From NCBI RefSeq assembly GCF_015602705.1, contig NZ_CP059081.1, forward strand, positions 1,249,702 through 1,313,701: DNA of 64,000 nucleotides. The letters are read 5' to 3'. This DNA comes from Acinetobacter lwoffii. Its GTDB lineage: Bacteria > Pseudomonadota > Gammaproteobacteria > Pseudomonadales > Moraxellaceae. Numbering within the stretch: the stretch's first letter is position 1; the number at the start of each line of letters is the position of its first letter. Shown piece by piece: positions 51,249 to 58,811 of this stretch. The notes under the pieces were generated by a model. It searched no databases. It saw only the letters and a program-made list of their open reading frames with translations, and was not told the DNA's origin. A program made the position numbers and the translations under genes.

Positions 51249-51508
51249 ACGAAAGAGCATATCAACACAACAAGGCAGCCTCATTAAATCGTGGCATTGA
51301 CGTATTACTTGTTATTAAAAACACACCAATCGCCACAACCAAGGAAATCAAAGATCAAGCGCTGCCATACATGACGATTAGATCGGTACAGCGCTACTTA
51401 AAAACTTTGGTGCAAGTCGGTCTTATTGGATTTGTTGGAGGTGGTAATGACGAATATCGCTACTTCCTTACACCTAAAGCCAAACAACTATTTGGAGTAC
51501 AGGGATGA
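51245..51508 (+). CDS. Winged-helix phage protein
   Basis: 87 residues. Winged-helix fold: TTKEIKDQALPYMTIRSVQR as recognition helices, then LVQVGLIGFVGGGNDEYRYF as the wing. Likely DNA-binding regulator of the early operon. ATGA overlaps on both sides. Confidence 0.7.
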   Translation: MNERAYQHNKAASLNRGIDVLLVIKNTPIATTKEIKDQALPYMTIRSVQRYLKTLVQVGLIGFVGGGNDEYRYFLTPKAKQLFGVQG

Positions 51509-52017
51509 ACATCAATAAAGCAGAATTTTTAGAACTCGTAAAAGCTGAAAGCGTAGCGCGTAAATCAACAGCGGTTCCGACTGAGAGAGAAAAGCTGCGT
51601 AAACAGTTAAACCGGGACGTTAAGAAGTTTCTTAAGAGTGGTGGCCAGGTTGAGCAGTTACCAGGTACGGAATTTAAACCACGTCCACAGCGGTCAACAG
51701 TGGAAAGCAGTGAAAATGGATATATTTCCCAGTATCAGAAAACGCGTCTGGCGAACTGGTGTAATTCGGGCGGACATTCGAACCCGAGGCGCAATATTTT
51801 GTCTGAATTAACTGGTATTTCGCTTCAACGAATTAGACATACCACGGTGATGGGTCATAGCAACCGCTTAACTCGGGGTGAGTACAAGCAAATCTGTGCG
51901 GTGATATCGAAGGCCGAAGAATTGCAGAAATTGCGCGACGATGAAGTGCTTAAAAGGAAGGTGCTTAAAGAAAAAACAATACAAAAAAGAAGATATCAAA
52001 AAAGGAAAGCAGCATGA
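51505..52017 (+). CDS. Basic phage protein, possible DNA-binding
   Basis: 170 residues, strongly basic N- and C-termini (REKLRKQLNRDVKKFLK; KTIQKRRYQKRKAA). The central part RLANWCNSGGHSNPRRNILS with ELTGISLQRIRHTTVMG may be a HTH. No family recognised. Confidence 0.65.
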   Translation: MNINKAEFLELVKAESVARKSTAVPTEREKLRKQLNRDVKKFLKSGGQVEQLPGTEFKPRPQRSTVESSENGYISQYQKTRLANWCNSGGHSNPRRNILSELTGISLQRIRHTTVMGHSNRLTRGEYKQICAVISKAEELQKLRDDEVLKRKVLKEKTIQKRRYQKRKAA

Positions 52018-52253
52018 ACTTAATCGAAAAATTGGGATTGGAAAACGCAAGATCACTTGATGGGATGCTTCAAAAGCATGGTGTACCTGAGAGTTGGAAA
52101 ATCGCTGTAATCAACGGAATGTGGCAAAGAAGTTCGGATGGCTTTACTCATGGTGAATTACGCACCGCTCTAGCCGACCACGACCGCATTGATACATGCA
52201 CGGACATCAAGAACCACATTAGCCCAAATACGAAGGTGATTGAGCATGAGTGA
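52014..52253 (+). CDS. Small phage protein, unknown
   Basis: 79 residues starting MNLIEKLGLENARSLDGMLQ. Helical, no motif recognised. Overlaps the previous gene by 4 bases and the next by 8. Confidence 0.6.
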   Translation: MNLIEKLGLENARSLDGMLQKHGVPESWKIAVINGMWQRSSDGFTHGELRTALADHDRIDTCTDIKNHISPNTKVIEHE

Positions 52254-52773
52254 TTTTGAAAAGTGGTTTAAGGATCAAGACTTCTACACAAACATGCGAT
52301 TCATTCACGGTGACAAGCTGTTTGATAGGGATGGTGATGTTTACCGGGTGTTGCCGGTTCAGATGGTTTATCAGGGTTGGAACACACAACGTCAGCGCTC
52401 TAAGGATGAATTTGTCGAACTCACTCAAGAATGGCACACCAAAGGCTGGAATGCTCGTCAGGGTGAGATTGATGAGCTAAAAGCCCAGCTCAACAACATG
52501 GAGGCTTGTTATATCGAGAAGAAGAAGCAGGTTGAGGAGTTGCAAAAAACCAATATTAGCCTAGAGGCAGGCTTGCGGAAGAACTCCAAAAATAAACAGA
52601 AGTTACTCGGTAAAAATATTGAACTTCAAAAACGGATTGATGAGGCACTTCAAGAAGTAAAAGGCTTAGAGCGCTTCACAGGTGAAGATTGCATAGCTGA
52701 CTTTGATGTGTTGCAAGGCGCTGTTTCACATGCTTGTAAGCGATTGGAGAAGACCCTGCGAGGTGAGTCATGA
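52246..52773 (+). CDS. Phage coiled-coil protein
   Basis: 175 residues from the ATG at 52246. N-terminal part DFYTNMRFIHGDKLFDRDGD then a long coiled coil from ~75 to 145 (EIDELKAQLNNMEACYIEKK and following). This build is common among phage accessory proteins of unknown role. ATGAGTGA overlap with the previous gene. Confidence 0.65.
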   Translation: MSDFEKWFKDQDFYTNMRFIHGDKLFDRDGDVYRVLPVQMVYQGWNTQRQRSKDEFVELTQEWHTKGWNARQGEIDELKAQLNNMEACYIEKKKQVEELQKTNISLEAGLRKNSKNKQKLLGKNIELQKRIDEALQEVKGLERFTGEDCIADFDVLQGAVSHACKRLEKTLRGES

Positions 52774-53144
52774 AAGCAATAAAAATACCGTGTGAACATG
52801 ACTTGCTAAGCAAGAACCACAATGTCTGGGCAGATGCTGTAATGAGATGCAAAGGCGGAAATCCTTACTGTGGTGTTGATGGATTCTGTCACGCAGACGG
52901 GAAGTGTTTTGCGGATCAGGAACTCACAAGAGAGCAGGCTATTTTAGAAGTAGATCGTTTGGCTCAGGAACTTCATCAGGCTAAGCAGGAAAATGACAAT
53001 TTAAGAACTTCTTCTGCGAGCTTAATCAAGCAGCTTGAATTTGCATTAGAGCAGAACAAGAAATCTGGAAAATCTGAGCGAGTTTTTGCGATTCGATATT
53101 GCATTGGTGAGATCAAGAAAACTTTGCGAGGTGCCAATGACTAA
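52770..53144 (+). CDS. Small Cys-rich and coiled-coil phage protein
   Basis: 124 residues. N-terminal cysteines (PCEHDL, MRCKGGNPYCGVDGFCHADG, KCFAD) could bind zinc; then a coiled coil (AILEVDRLAQELHQAKQEND). The last 8 residues before the stop resemble the end of the preceding protein (KKTLRG versus EKTLRG), suggesting duplication. Function unknown. Confidence 0.62.
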   Translation: MKAIKIPCEHDLLSKNHNVWADAVMRCKGGNPYCGVDGFCHADGKCFADQELTREQAILEVDRLAQELHQAKQENDNLRTSSASLIKQLEFALEQNKKSGKSERVFAIRYCIGEIKKTLRGAND

Positions 53145-53649
53145 TCTCCGTATCACCGCAGCACAGGCACGAAAAGCCGGTATTGGCCCTCGATTTGGTG
53201 TAACAGCCAAGTCGGGGAAAAAGAAATCCAATCCAGATCCAATGCCAAAGGTTCCGGCCCATTTGGTCGAAGGGAAGGGATTTGGTGTGGTGAATGATGA
53301 ATTGCTCTGGTGTGAAGTTTTAATCACGCCTCCTTCGGTAAATCACTACTGGATTCGCGGGGCAAACAAGACCAATCGATTAAGTAAGCGAGCAATCCAC
53401 TTTATTGACGTTATGAAGCGTTTTATCGAGCCGGCAGGGTATCAGGGTAGAGTTCGCGTAAAGATCGAATACGCACCACCTGATGCGAAAATAAGGGACA
53501 TCGATAACATCGTTAAGCCTTGCTTTGATGCTTTATCGAAAGGCGGGCTGATTCTGGATGATTCCCAGGTGGATGAATTGCTTGTGAAGCGGTTGCCATC
53601 AGAAAAAGGCGGGAAGCTGATTATTCAAGTTGAAAAGTTAAGGGTTTAA
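53137..53649 (+). CDS. rusA: RusA-family Holliday junction resolvase
   Basis: 170 residues from the ATG at 53137 (overlap with the previous stop). Residues ~75-90 TPPSVNHYWIRG match the RusA entry motif PPSxNxxW, and the acidic active site is in DIDNIVKPCFDAL and LDDSQVDEL (conserved Asp residues). Resolves recombination branches of phage DNA before packaging. About 50 extra residues precede the usual RusA start. Confidence 0.9.
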   Translation: MTNLRITAAQARKAGIGPRFGVTAKSGKKKSNPDPMPKVPAHLVEGKGFGVVNDELLWCEVLITPPSVNHYWIRGANKTNRLSKRAIHFIDVMKRFIEPAGYQGRVRVKIEYAPPDAKIRDIDNIVKPCFDALSKGGLILDDSQVDELLVKRLPSEKGGKLIIQVEKLRV

Positions 53650-53661
53650 GGGTGGATGGGG

Positions 53662-53904
53662 ATGAGTACTAATAATTTTGATTGGGCGCTTTATTCAAAT
53701 GGTAAGTATTGGCTTTATGAGCACTGGAATGAGACCAATACAAATATCTATGGAAAAGCCAAATTTGATTCCAAGGAAGACTTCCTAAAACACGCAGGCA
53801 AACACTTAACAACAGAACAGATTGAAACTTTAGAACAGGGCCAAAGCGTTTCAATCCCTCAACAGGACGGGACCACCTTGTTTTTTAAATACGTGAATTT
53901 GTAA
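53662..53904 (+). CDS. Small phage protein, unknown
   Basis: 80 residues from the ATG at 53662 with GGGTGG upstream (an ATG two codons earlier is possible). Aromatic-rich N-terminus (WALYSNGKYWLYEHWNE). No family recognised. Confidence 0.6.
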   Translation: MSTNNFDWALYSNGKYWLYEHWNETNTNIYGKAKFDSKEDFLKHAGKHLTTEQIETLEQGQSVSIPQQDGTTLFFKYVNL

Positions 53905-53916
53905 GAGGGAATAGGG

Positions 53917-54414
53917 ATGAATGCGATGGTTAAGGTTCAAAATATTATGCAGGCGGTTGATTGGGGTAAATACTCACTAGAGGAATGGCTTTATCAATTT
54001 GGGGCTTGGATGAATAGCGTGGCTGGGACATGTGGCAAAAGCATTAACCCTATTGCTGTTGCTATGGATGAAGCGATTGTAAAGCAGCGCAAGTTTAAGT
54101 TGGGCGTGAGAAAGACCCGTCAAGTTATTGCTGATTCTATGTTGGTTGAGGATAAGCCAAGGCTGACACGCACAAACATTGTATGCCAGATTGATGATAA
54201 TGAGGCGCGAGCAGTGCAGCGTTTAATTCTGGATATGCAGGGTCAAAGTGAAATTATGGATGAATGGATGGATGCGATTATCTGCCGTTATTTTTATGGG
54301 AATTCGTGGTCGCAGATGGTTACACCAGAGCGATCTAGGTATGGGGCAGAGCAAGATGTAAAGTGTGGATTGGCTGCACTGCATTGCCGATATAAATTTA
54401 TTGAATATAAGTGA
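53917..54414 (+). CDS. Q-like late antiterminator candidate
   Basis: 165 residues. The C-terminal half (DEWMDAIICRYFYGNSWSQM, then AALHCRYKFIEY) resembles Phage_antitermQ-type proteins, which end with a similar aromatic/basic pattern. It is the last gene of the early operon and is followed by a terminator-rich untranslated region before the late genes, the classic place of Q. No biochemical residue is diagnostic, so moderate confidence. Confidence 0.5.
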   Translation: MNAMVKVQNIMQAVDWGKYSLEEWLYQFGAWMNSVAGTCGKSINPIAVAMDEAIVKQRKFKLGVRKTRQVIADSMLVEDKPRLTRTNIVCQIDDNEARAVQRLILDMQGQSEIMDEWMDAIICRYFYGNSWSQMVTPERSRYGAEQDVKCGLAALHCRYKFIEYK

Positions 54415-54501
54415 TTAGAACTTCTTGACCTTCCGGAAAGCATTTGTTAAATTCATGGTATAGTGGCGCGAAGTGTAAGTAAGTCGCACTACTGATAGAA
54501 G

Positions 54502-54525
54502 GCTCATCGAAAGGTGGGCTTTTTT
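54502..54525 (+). terminator. GAAA-tetraloop terminator downstream of the Q-like gene
   Basis: Stem GCTCATC/GGTGGGC with GAAA loop and six T, 87 bases after the stop. It could be the tR'-like site at which the late transcript pauses until the Q-like protein acts. The 28 bases 54498-54525 match 30522-30549 with one difference. Confidence 0.8.
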
Positions 54526-54586
54526 GACATTATTTATTCATAAAATTAAGTGATAATGCCTTTTTTGTTTTTGAGCTCTAATTGAA

Positions 54587-54823
54587 ATGGCGATTTTAAC
54601 TGTTAAAAAACTAGAAGATACTCTCGGTAAATTAGTGGCTGAAGGCAAAAAGCCTGAAAAGATTTTATTAGGCTATAAAGCGTATGGCGAGCTAATGAAT
54701 GATCGTAGCTTTTTTGAGGAAGTGGCTGGCTCGGCAATGGATCCAAACAAACGAAAATATAAAAATATTAAAATTAAGGTCACTCAAGACGAATACCAGT
54801 TTAACGTGAAATGTCAAAAATAG
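54587..54823 (+). CDS. Small phage protein, unknown
   Basis: 78 residues starting MAILTVKKLEDTLGKLVAEG. Lys-rich. Ribosome site weak. Terminators flank both sides, so it is an isolated unit within the control region. Function unknown. Confidence 0.6.
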   Translation: MAILTVKKLEDTLGKLVAEGKKPEKILLGYKAYGELMNDRSFFEEVAGSAMDPNKRKYKNIKIKVTQDEYQFNVKCQK

Positions 54824-54841
54824 GTTTAAGCATCAAGGAAA

Positions 54842-54865
54842 GCTCGCCAAATGGTGGGCTTTTTT
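54842..54865 (+). terminator. Terminator of the 78-residue gene
   Basis: GCTCGCC/GGTGGGC stem (two G-U pairs), loop AAAT, six T; the right arm and tail are the same as in the terminator at 54502. Confidence 0.78.
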
Positions 54866-54869
54866 ATTG

Positions 54870-55062
54870 CCTGTAAAAAGGCAACCCATTCCTGCTGGAG
54901 TGCTGACCAGTGGAACATGCCATCGAGTAAACTTCCTTCGGGAATCCAGACTAGGGAGTAGCGTCCCGACCTAAAGAGGATTGAAAGCAAGTAAAGCAGA
55001 CCGTGCATGTTAGGTGTGTGTGATTGTGAGTAGCGTCTGGCCCTGCGAAAAGGGCTTTTTTA
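54870..55062 (+). ncRNA. Structured untranslated region, candidate phage small RNA
   Basis: No plausible gene, but several hairpins: TTCC-TTCG-GGAA at 54933-54944 (a UUCG tetraloop), a GGGA/TCCC stem around 54954-54967, and a terminator GCCCT/AGGGC at 55040-55062 with T6. GAGTAGCGTC occurs twice (54956-54965 and 55028-55037). This looks like an RNA or antitermination site between two terminators. Strand is set by the terminator. Confidence 0.35.
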
Positions 55063-55249
55063 TTGCCCTGAGAAATACTAGTGTAATCACACCAAGTTAA
55101 AATGCTTGATTAACCAGGAAGGAATCTTGCTTAGTTCGACAAAGTTAATGACATTATTTCAGCAATGAATATTATAAATTTATGTTTTATAAGTGAAAAT
55201 AACTGACATTTCTTGCGACATGATTGCTTGATTGTCCAGGAGTAAAATC

Positions 55250-55363
55250 ATGCTTAGATTACTGATGTGTTTATTTGGCCTGCATGGTGCGATTGAGATC
55301 GATTACACGATTGATGATGAAGAAATCAAGGTGTGTCGGGACTGTTTGAAAGAGGTTGAGTAA
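55250..55363 (+). CDS. Tiny phage protein with CxxC (37 residues)
   Basis: ATG at 55250, stop at 55363, AGGAG 8 bases upstream. Reads MLRLLMCLFGLHGAIEIDYT then IDDEEIKVCRDCLKEVE. Cys7, His12 and the CxxC near the end could bind one zinc, as in other tiny phage proteins of form CxFGxH...CxxC. The 184 bases upstream (55066-55249) show no gene. Confidence 0.6.
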   Translation: MLRLLMCLFGLHGAIEIDYTIDDEEIKVCRDCLKEVE

Positions 55364-55494
55364 TCTATAATAAACTAATCGATAAATTCACTTATTAATT
55401 AATAATTTATTTTGAAAATAAGTTGGACGTTATATTAATTCTCTATTAATTTACCACTTGTTCAAAGACTCCACATTTTGAATTTAAAGTTTCG

Positions 55495-55528
55495 CCCACA
55501 TCGACCCCAATGGTGTGGGTATTTTTTT
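55495..55528 (+). terminator. Third terminator of the control region
   Basis: CCCACA/TGTGGG stem with a 13-base loop and a run of seven T. The bases from 55364 to 55494 are very AT-rich without a gene. Confidence 0.65.
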
Positions 55529-55564
55529 GACTAAAATTCGCCGGACGTATTACGGCAATCAAAG

Positions 55565-55596
55565 CCCCTCGCATTCTAGATGTTGAGGGGTTTTTC
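55565..55596 (+). terminator. Fourth terminator of the control region
   Basis: CCCCTC/GAGGGG stem, 14-base partly paired loop, TTTTTCTTTT tail, 20 bases before the next gene. Confidence 0.65.
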
Positions 55597-55616
55597 TTTT
55601 CTTATTGGTGGTGATC

Positions 55617-55850
55617 ATGGACATAGTATCTGCACAAAGGGAATTAAAAGAGCATTGCGACCAGATTGATATTTTACTCAGTCTGTCCCGCAGCATGATG
55701 ACTGCTAAAGAGATGGTGAATATTGATGAAAAGCTTAAACGCCACCGAGAGCGAGCAAGAAACATCAGAATCAATCTCTATGAAGCGCAACCCCAAAAGA
55801 CTCGCAGCAATCAGAAAGCTTCCGTGTATTCGGTGCGGCAATCCCAATAG
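55617..55850 (+). CDS. Small helical phage protein
   Basis: 77 residues from the ATG at 55617 (GGTGGTG upstream). Helix-rich with heptads (ELKEHCDQIDILLSLSRSMM) and a basic C-terminus. Overlaps the start of the next gene by 71 bases in another frame. Function unknown. Confidence 0.6.
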   Translation: MDIVSAQRELKEHCDQIDILLSLSRSMMTAKEMVNIDEKLKRHRERARNIRINLYEAQPQKTRSNQKASVYSVRQSQ

Positions 55851-56058
55851 CCAGGCTGCTCATTCAAATTCAAGCCGTGACGGTAAAGGCAGGGGAATCA
55901 AGGCCGATGACAGCAAAACCGTTTGCCTATGCCATTCCTGCCACTTCCAGTTCGATACATTCCAATTGGGTAATCGGGCAGAGAGTGAAGCAATGTTTGA
56001 TCAGTGGTTGGTGAGAGTGAATCGGATGTTGGTAATGGAAGATAGAGAGGTGTTTTGA
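55780..56058 (+). CDS. HNH-like zinc-binding endonuclease candidate
   Basis: 92 residues from the ATG at 55780; a longer form from 55723 is possible. CxxC (LPCIRCG), AAHSN, and CLCHSCHFQFD: the C-x2-C...H...C-x2-C-H spacing of DUF968/HNH-type phage nucleases. Phages with a terminase of this type often carry an HNH protein near it. The catalytic His-Asn pair is only tentatively placed. Confidence 0.6.
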   Translation: MKRNPKRLAAIRKLPCIRCGNPNSQAAHSNSSRDGKGRGIKADDSKTVCLCHSCHFQFDTFQLGNRAESEAMFDQWLVRVNRMLVMEDREVF

Positions 56059-56285
56059 TGAAGTGGATTAGTATCAAAAAGCAAAAGCCTGAAATTATTA
56101 TTGAAGACGGTCGTGTGACTGGGTGGAGTGAACCTGTTTTAACAGTGGATTTAAGAAGTGATGAAGACCCGGAAGTGCAGCGTTATTGCAAGGGTGGTCG
56201 TGGCGACCTAACAACCGAATACTGGTCTGGCTTCACATCAAATGCAACGCACTGGATGCCAATACCAAAACTACCAAAGAAGTAA
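56058..56285 (+). CDS. DUF551-type phage protein
   Basis: 75 residues with the DUF551 pattern: N-terminal KWISIKKQKPE, a VL strand, and C-terminal NATHWMPIPKLP (the HWMPLP signature). Function unknown; common in lambdoid phages. TGATG overlap with the previous gene. Confidence 0.78.
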   Translation: MKWISIKKQKPEIIIEDGRVTGWSEPVLTVDLRSDEDPEVQRYCKGGRGDLTTEYWSGFTSNATHWMPIPKLPKK

Positions 56286-56302
56286 TTTAGTGGAGATAGG
56301 AA

Positions 56303-56788
56303 ATGCAAAAAGCCGTGTTTCCTATCCAGAGTCATGCCGACATCACTAAAGCCATTAACTTCATGCACACCAATTACACTCAGGCGATTAATGAGGGTAA
56401 GCCGTTAAGGGTGGTGATTGATCAGAAGGAAGACAAGCTTTCGGATGCTCAGCGAAGACTGTACTGGTTATGGATGACTGAGTATGGAAAGCAGCGCGGT
56501 TTAGATAAAGAAGAATCAGCAGCATTCTTCAAATACAAATATCTGTCGATCATCTTTAATCGCGACAATGTTGGCGAATATCCAGAAACATTCAAGGTCA
56601 TTCGGGATTTAAGAGAATCGCGCAATCCGGGTTATGAGCCATTAAGGCAATTTGTATCAAATCGAATGAGTATCACAGAAGCCACAACAAAGCAGATGGC
56701 TGAGTTCTTAACTGATATTGAAATGTGGTGCTTGAAAGATGGTGTGAAGCTGACTTGTCCGGATGATCTTAAATATGTGATGGAGTAA
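56303..56788 (+). CDS. ninB: NinB-type recombination mediator (lambda Orf-like)
   Basis: 161 residues. Contains PLRVVIDQKEDKLSDAQRRL, with the family's RPLxVxI...RSxxQNxxLW pattern, then YWLWMTEYGKQRG, and a helical C-terminus (EATTKQMAEFLTDIEMWC). Orf binds SSB and single-stranded DNA and helps RecF-pathway-like recombination. In lambda it sits in the nin region before Q; here it lies after the Q-like gene and just before the terminase. Confidence 0.78.
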   Translation: MQKAVFPIQSHADITKAINFMHTNYTQAINEGKPLRVVIDQKEDKLSDAQRRLYWLWMTEYGKQRGLDKEESAAFFKYKYLSIIFNRDNVGEYPETFKVIRDLRESRNPGYEPLRQFVSNRMSITEATTKQMAEFLTDIEMWCLKDGVKLTCPDDLKYVME

Positions 56789-56792
56789 AGAT

Positions 56793-57305
56793 ATGGCGAA
56801 CCTAACGCCTAAACAGCAAAGGTTTGTCGAAGAATATCTGATAGACCTGAATGCTACGCAAGCCGCGATTCGTGCTGGGTACAGTGAGAAGACAGCCAAA
56901 GAGATTGGAAGCGAAAACCTCACAAAACCTAACATTGCAAAAGCAATTGAGGAAGCGCAAAACAAACGTACTGAACAAACCCAAATTGATGCTGCCTATG
57001 TCTTAAGACGTCTGGTCGAAATTGATCAAATGGATGTCCTGGACATCATGGACGACGACGGCAATGTTAAGCCGTTGCGCGATTGGCCTAAGATTTGGCG
57101 TCAATACATATCAAACATCGAAACAATCAGCATGGATGATGGTGAGGGTTGGCTTAAAAAGATCAAATGGCCTGACAAGGTGAAGAATCTTGAGTTACTA
57201 GGTAGGCATGTCTCTGTGGGCGCATTTAAAGACAAAGTGGAGCACTCAGGGAAGCTTGAGATTCAATCACTATCTGACCTGATGGATGAGCTAAGCAACG
57301 ACTGA
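56793..57305 (+). CDS. Terminase small subunit
   Basis: 170 residues of the Terminase_2 family: LTPKQQRFVEEYLIDLNATQAAIRAGYS with the HTH that recognises the pac/cos site, then KPNIAKAIEEAQ. Directs the large subunit to phage DNA. Starts 4 bases after the ninB stop. Confidence 0.93.
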   Translation: MANLTPKQQRFVEEYLIDLNATQAAIRAGYSEKTAKEIGSENLTKPNIAKAIEEAQNKRTEQTQIDAAYVLRRLVEIDQMDVLDIMDDDGNVKPLRDWPKIWRQYISNIETISMDDGEGWLKKIKWPDKVKNLELLGRHVSVGAFKDKVEHSGKLEIQSLSDLMDELSND

Positions 57306-57320
57306 AAATAAGGAGGGCAT

Positions 57321-58811
57321 ATGCTTAAACCTGAGCATAGAGCAAAACTTATTGATCAGCATTGGCGGCTAAACAATCTCTACCACATCACCGATAAAAA
57401 CGGTAAGCAGGTTAAGTTCAAGATGACACTTGAGCAGCTTGAATACTTTGAAAATGAGTGGTCGAGAAACATCATCCTGAAAGCGCGTCAGCTCGGCTTT
57501 ACGACTGAGATGTGTATTATCCAGTTGGATGCTGCACTATTCATGTCGGATAAATGTGCCTTGATTGCACATACCTTACATGACGCTAAACGCCTGTTTC
57601 GGGAAAAGGTCAAATACGCTTATGAAAAGCTGCCACATCCATTGCGTGCAGCCAATCCATTGAGCATTGAAACCAAGGAAGAACTTGTATTCTCCAAAGG
57701 TGGATCGGTCACAGTCAGTACATCATTTCGTGGTGGAACGCTTAAGCGATTACATATCTCCGAGTTCGGTAAGATCTGTGCGAAATACCCAGATAAAGCG
57801 CGTGAGATTGTTACTGGTGCTTTTGAAGCAGTTGGTTTGGGTGGAAAGATTACGCTTGAGTCTACGGCTGAGGGTAAGTCAGGTTATTTCTATGACTATT
57901 GCCAGACTGCTGAGAAGTTACAACTTCAAGGCAGAACACTTGGCATCCTCGACTGGAAGTTCTTTTTCTTCTCATGGTGGAAGAATCATGATTATGCCTT
58001 ACCAGTTACAGCCGAGATTCCGCAGCGTCTAAAAGATTACTTTGCTGAACTAAAAGCCAAATACAACATCCACACCACACCAGAGCAGCAGCAATGGTAC
58101 TGGCAGAAAGAGAAAACGCTTGGTGAAGATATTAAGCGTGAATATCCATCTATTCCGTCTGAAGCATTTGCTCAGTCAGTGGAAGGCGCTTACTACAAGA
58201 AGCAATTTAAGTTCTTGTATGAGAATGGCCGCATTGGTGAGTTGCCTGATAATTCACATTTGGATGTGATGACCTTCTGGGACTTGGGTGTATCAGATTC
58301 TATGGTGATCTGGTTCATTCGCAAGATCGGTGAAGACCGCTATCAGGTGATTGATTACTACGAGAACTCAGGCGAAGGTATGCGTCACTACTTCAAGGTC
58401 CTGAAGGATCGTGGCTATACCTATTCAGCACATTACGCTCCACATGATATTCAAAACCGCTCATTGATGAATGATGGTAAATCTCGTCTTGATATTGCCA
58501 AAGAAGGTTATGAGATTGACGGAGTGAAATACTCAGTTCGGTTCCAAGTGGTTCCCAATATTGGAATCATGGACGGCATTGAATTAGCCCGTGAAATCCT
58601 GCCTCGATGTGAGTTTGACGAAACCAAGTGTGAGGAAGGTATTTCTCATCTGGAAAACTATCGCAAAGAGTGGGATGACAAGAAAGGCTGCTGGAAGGAT
58701 AAACCTTTGCATGACCACACTTCGCATGGTGCCGATGGGTTTAGATATTTTGCTGTGGCGATGACGAAGAAAATCAAACCTAAAACTATTTCATTAAGCA
58801 CGGTGTACTAA
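57321..58811 (+). CDS. Terminase large subunit
   Basis: 496 residues. ATPase that pumps DNA into the prohead and cuts it. Walker A-like KARQLGFTTEM near residues 54-64 (deviant P-loop), Walker B region LKRLHISEFGK, and the C-terminal RNase H-like nuclease with WDLGVSDS and DHTSHGADGFRYFAVAM. AGGAGGG precedes the ATG. Adjacent to the portal with no gap. Confidence 0.95.
   Translation: MLKPEHRAKLIDQHWRLNNLYHITDKNGKQVKFKMTLEQLEYFENEWSRNIILKARQLGFTTEMCIIQLDAALFMSDKCALIAHTLHDAKRLFREKVKYAYEKLPHPLRAANPLSIETKEELVFSKGGSVTVSTSFRGGTLKRLHISEFGKICAKYPDKAREIVTGAFEAVGLGGKITLESTAEGKSGYFYDYCQTAEKLQLQGRTLGILDWKFFFFSWWKNHDYALPVTAEIPQRLKDYFAELKAKYNIHTTPEQQQWYWQKEKTLGEDIKREYPSIPSEAFAQSVEGAYYKKQFKFLYENGRIGELPDNSHLDVMTFWDLGVSDSMVIWFIRKIGEDRYQVIDYYENSGEGMRHYFKVLKDRGYTYSAHYAPHDIQNRSLMNDGKSRLDIAKEGYEIDGVKYSVRFQVVPNIGIMDGIELAREILPRCEFDETKCEEGISHLENYRKEWDDKKGCWKDKPLHDHTSHGADGFRYFAVAMTKKIKPKTISLSTVY

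Noticed and set aside
54826..55008. 60-codon minus-strand frame in the phage control region
   Set aside because: No ribosome site, overlaps terminator and hairpins, opposite to all neighbours; residues look like chance.
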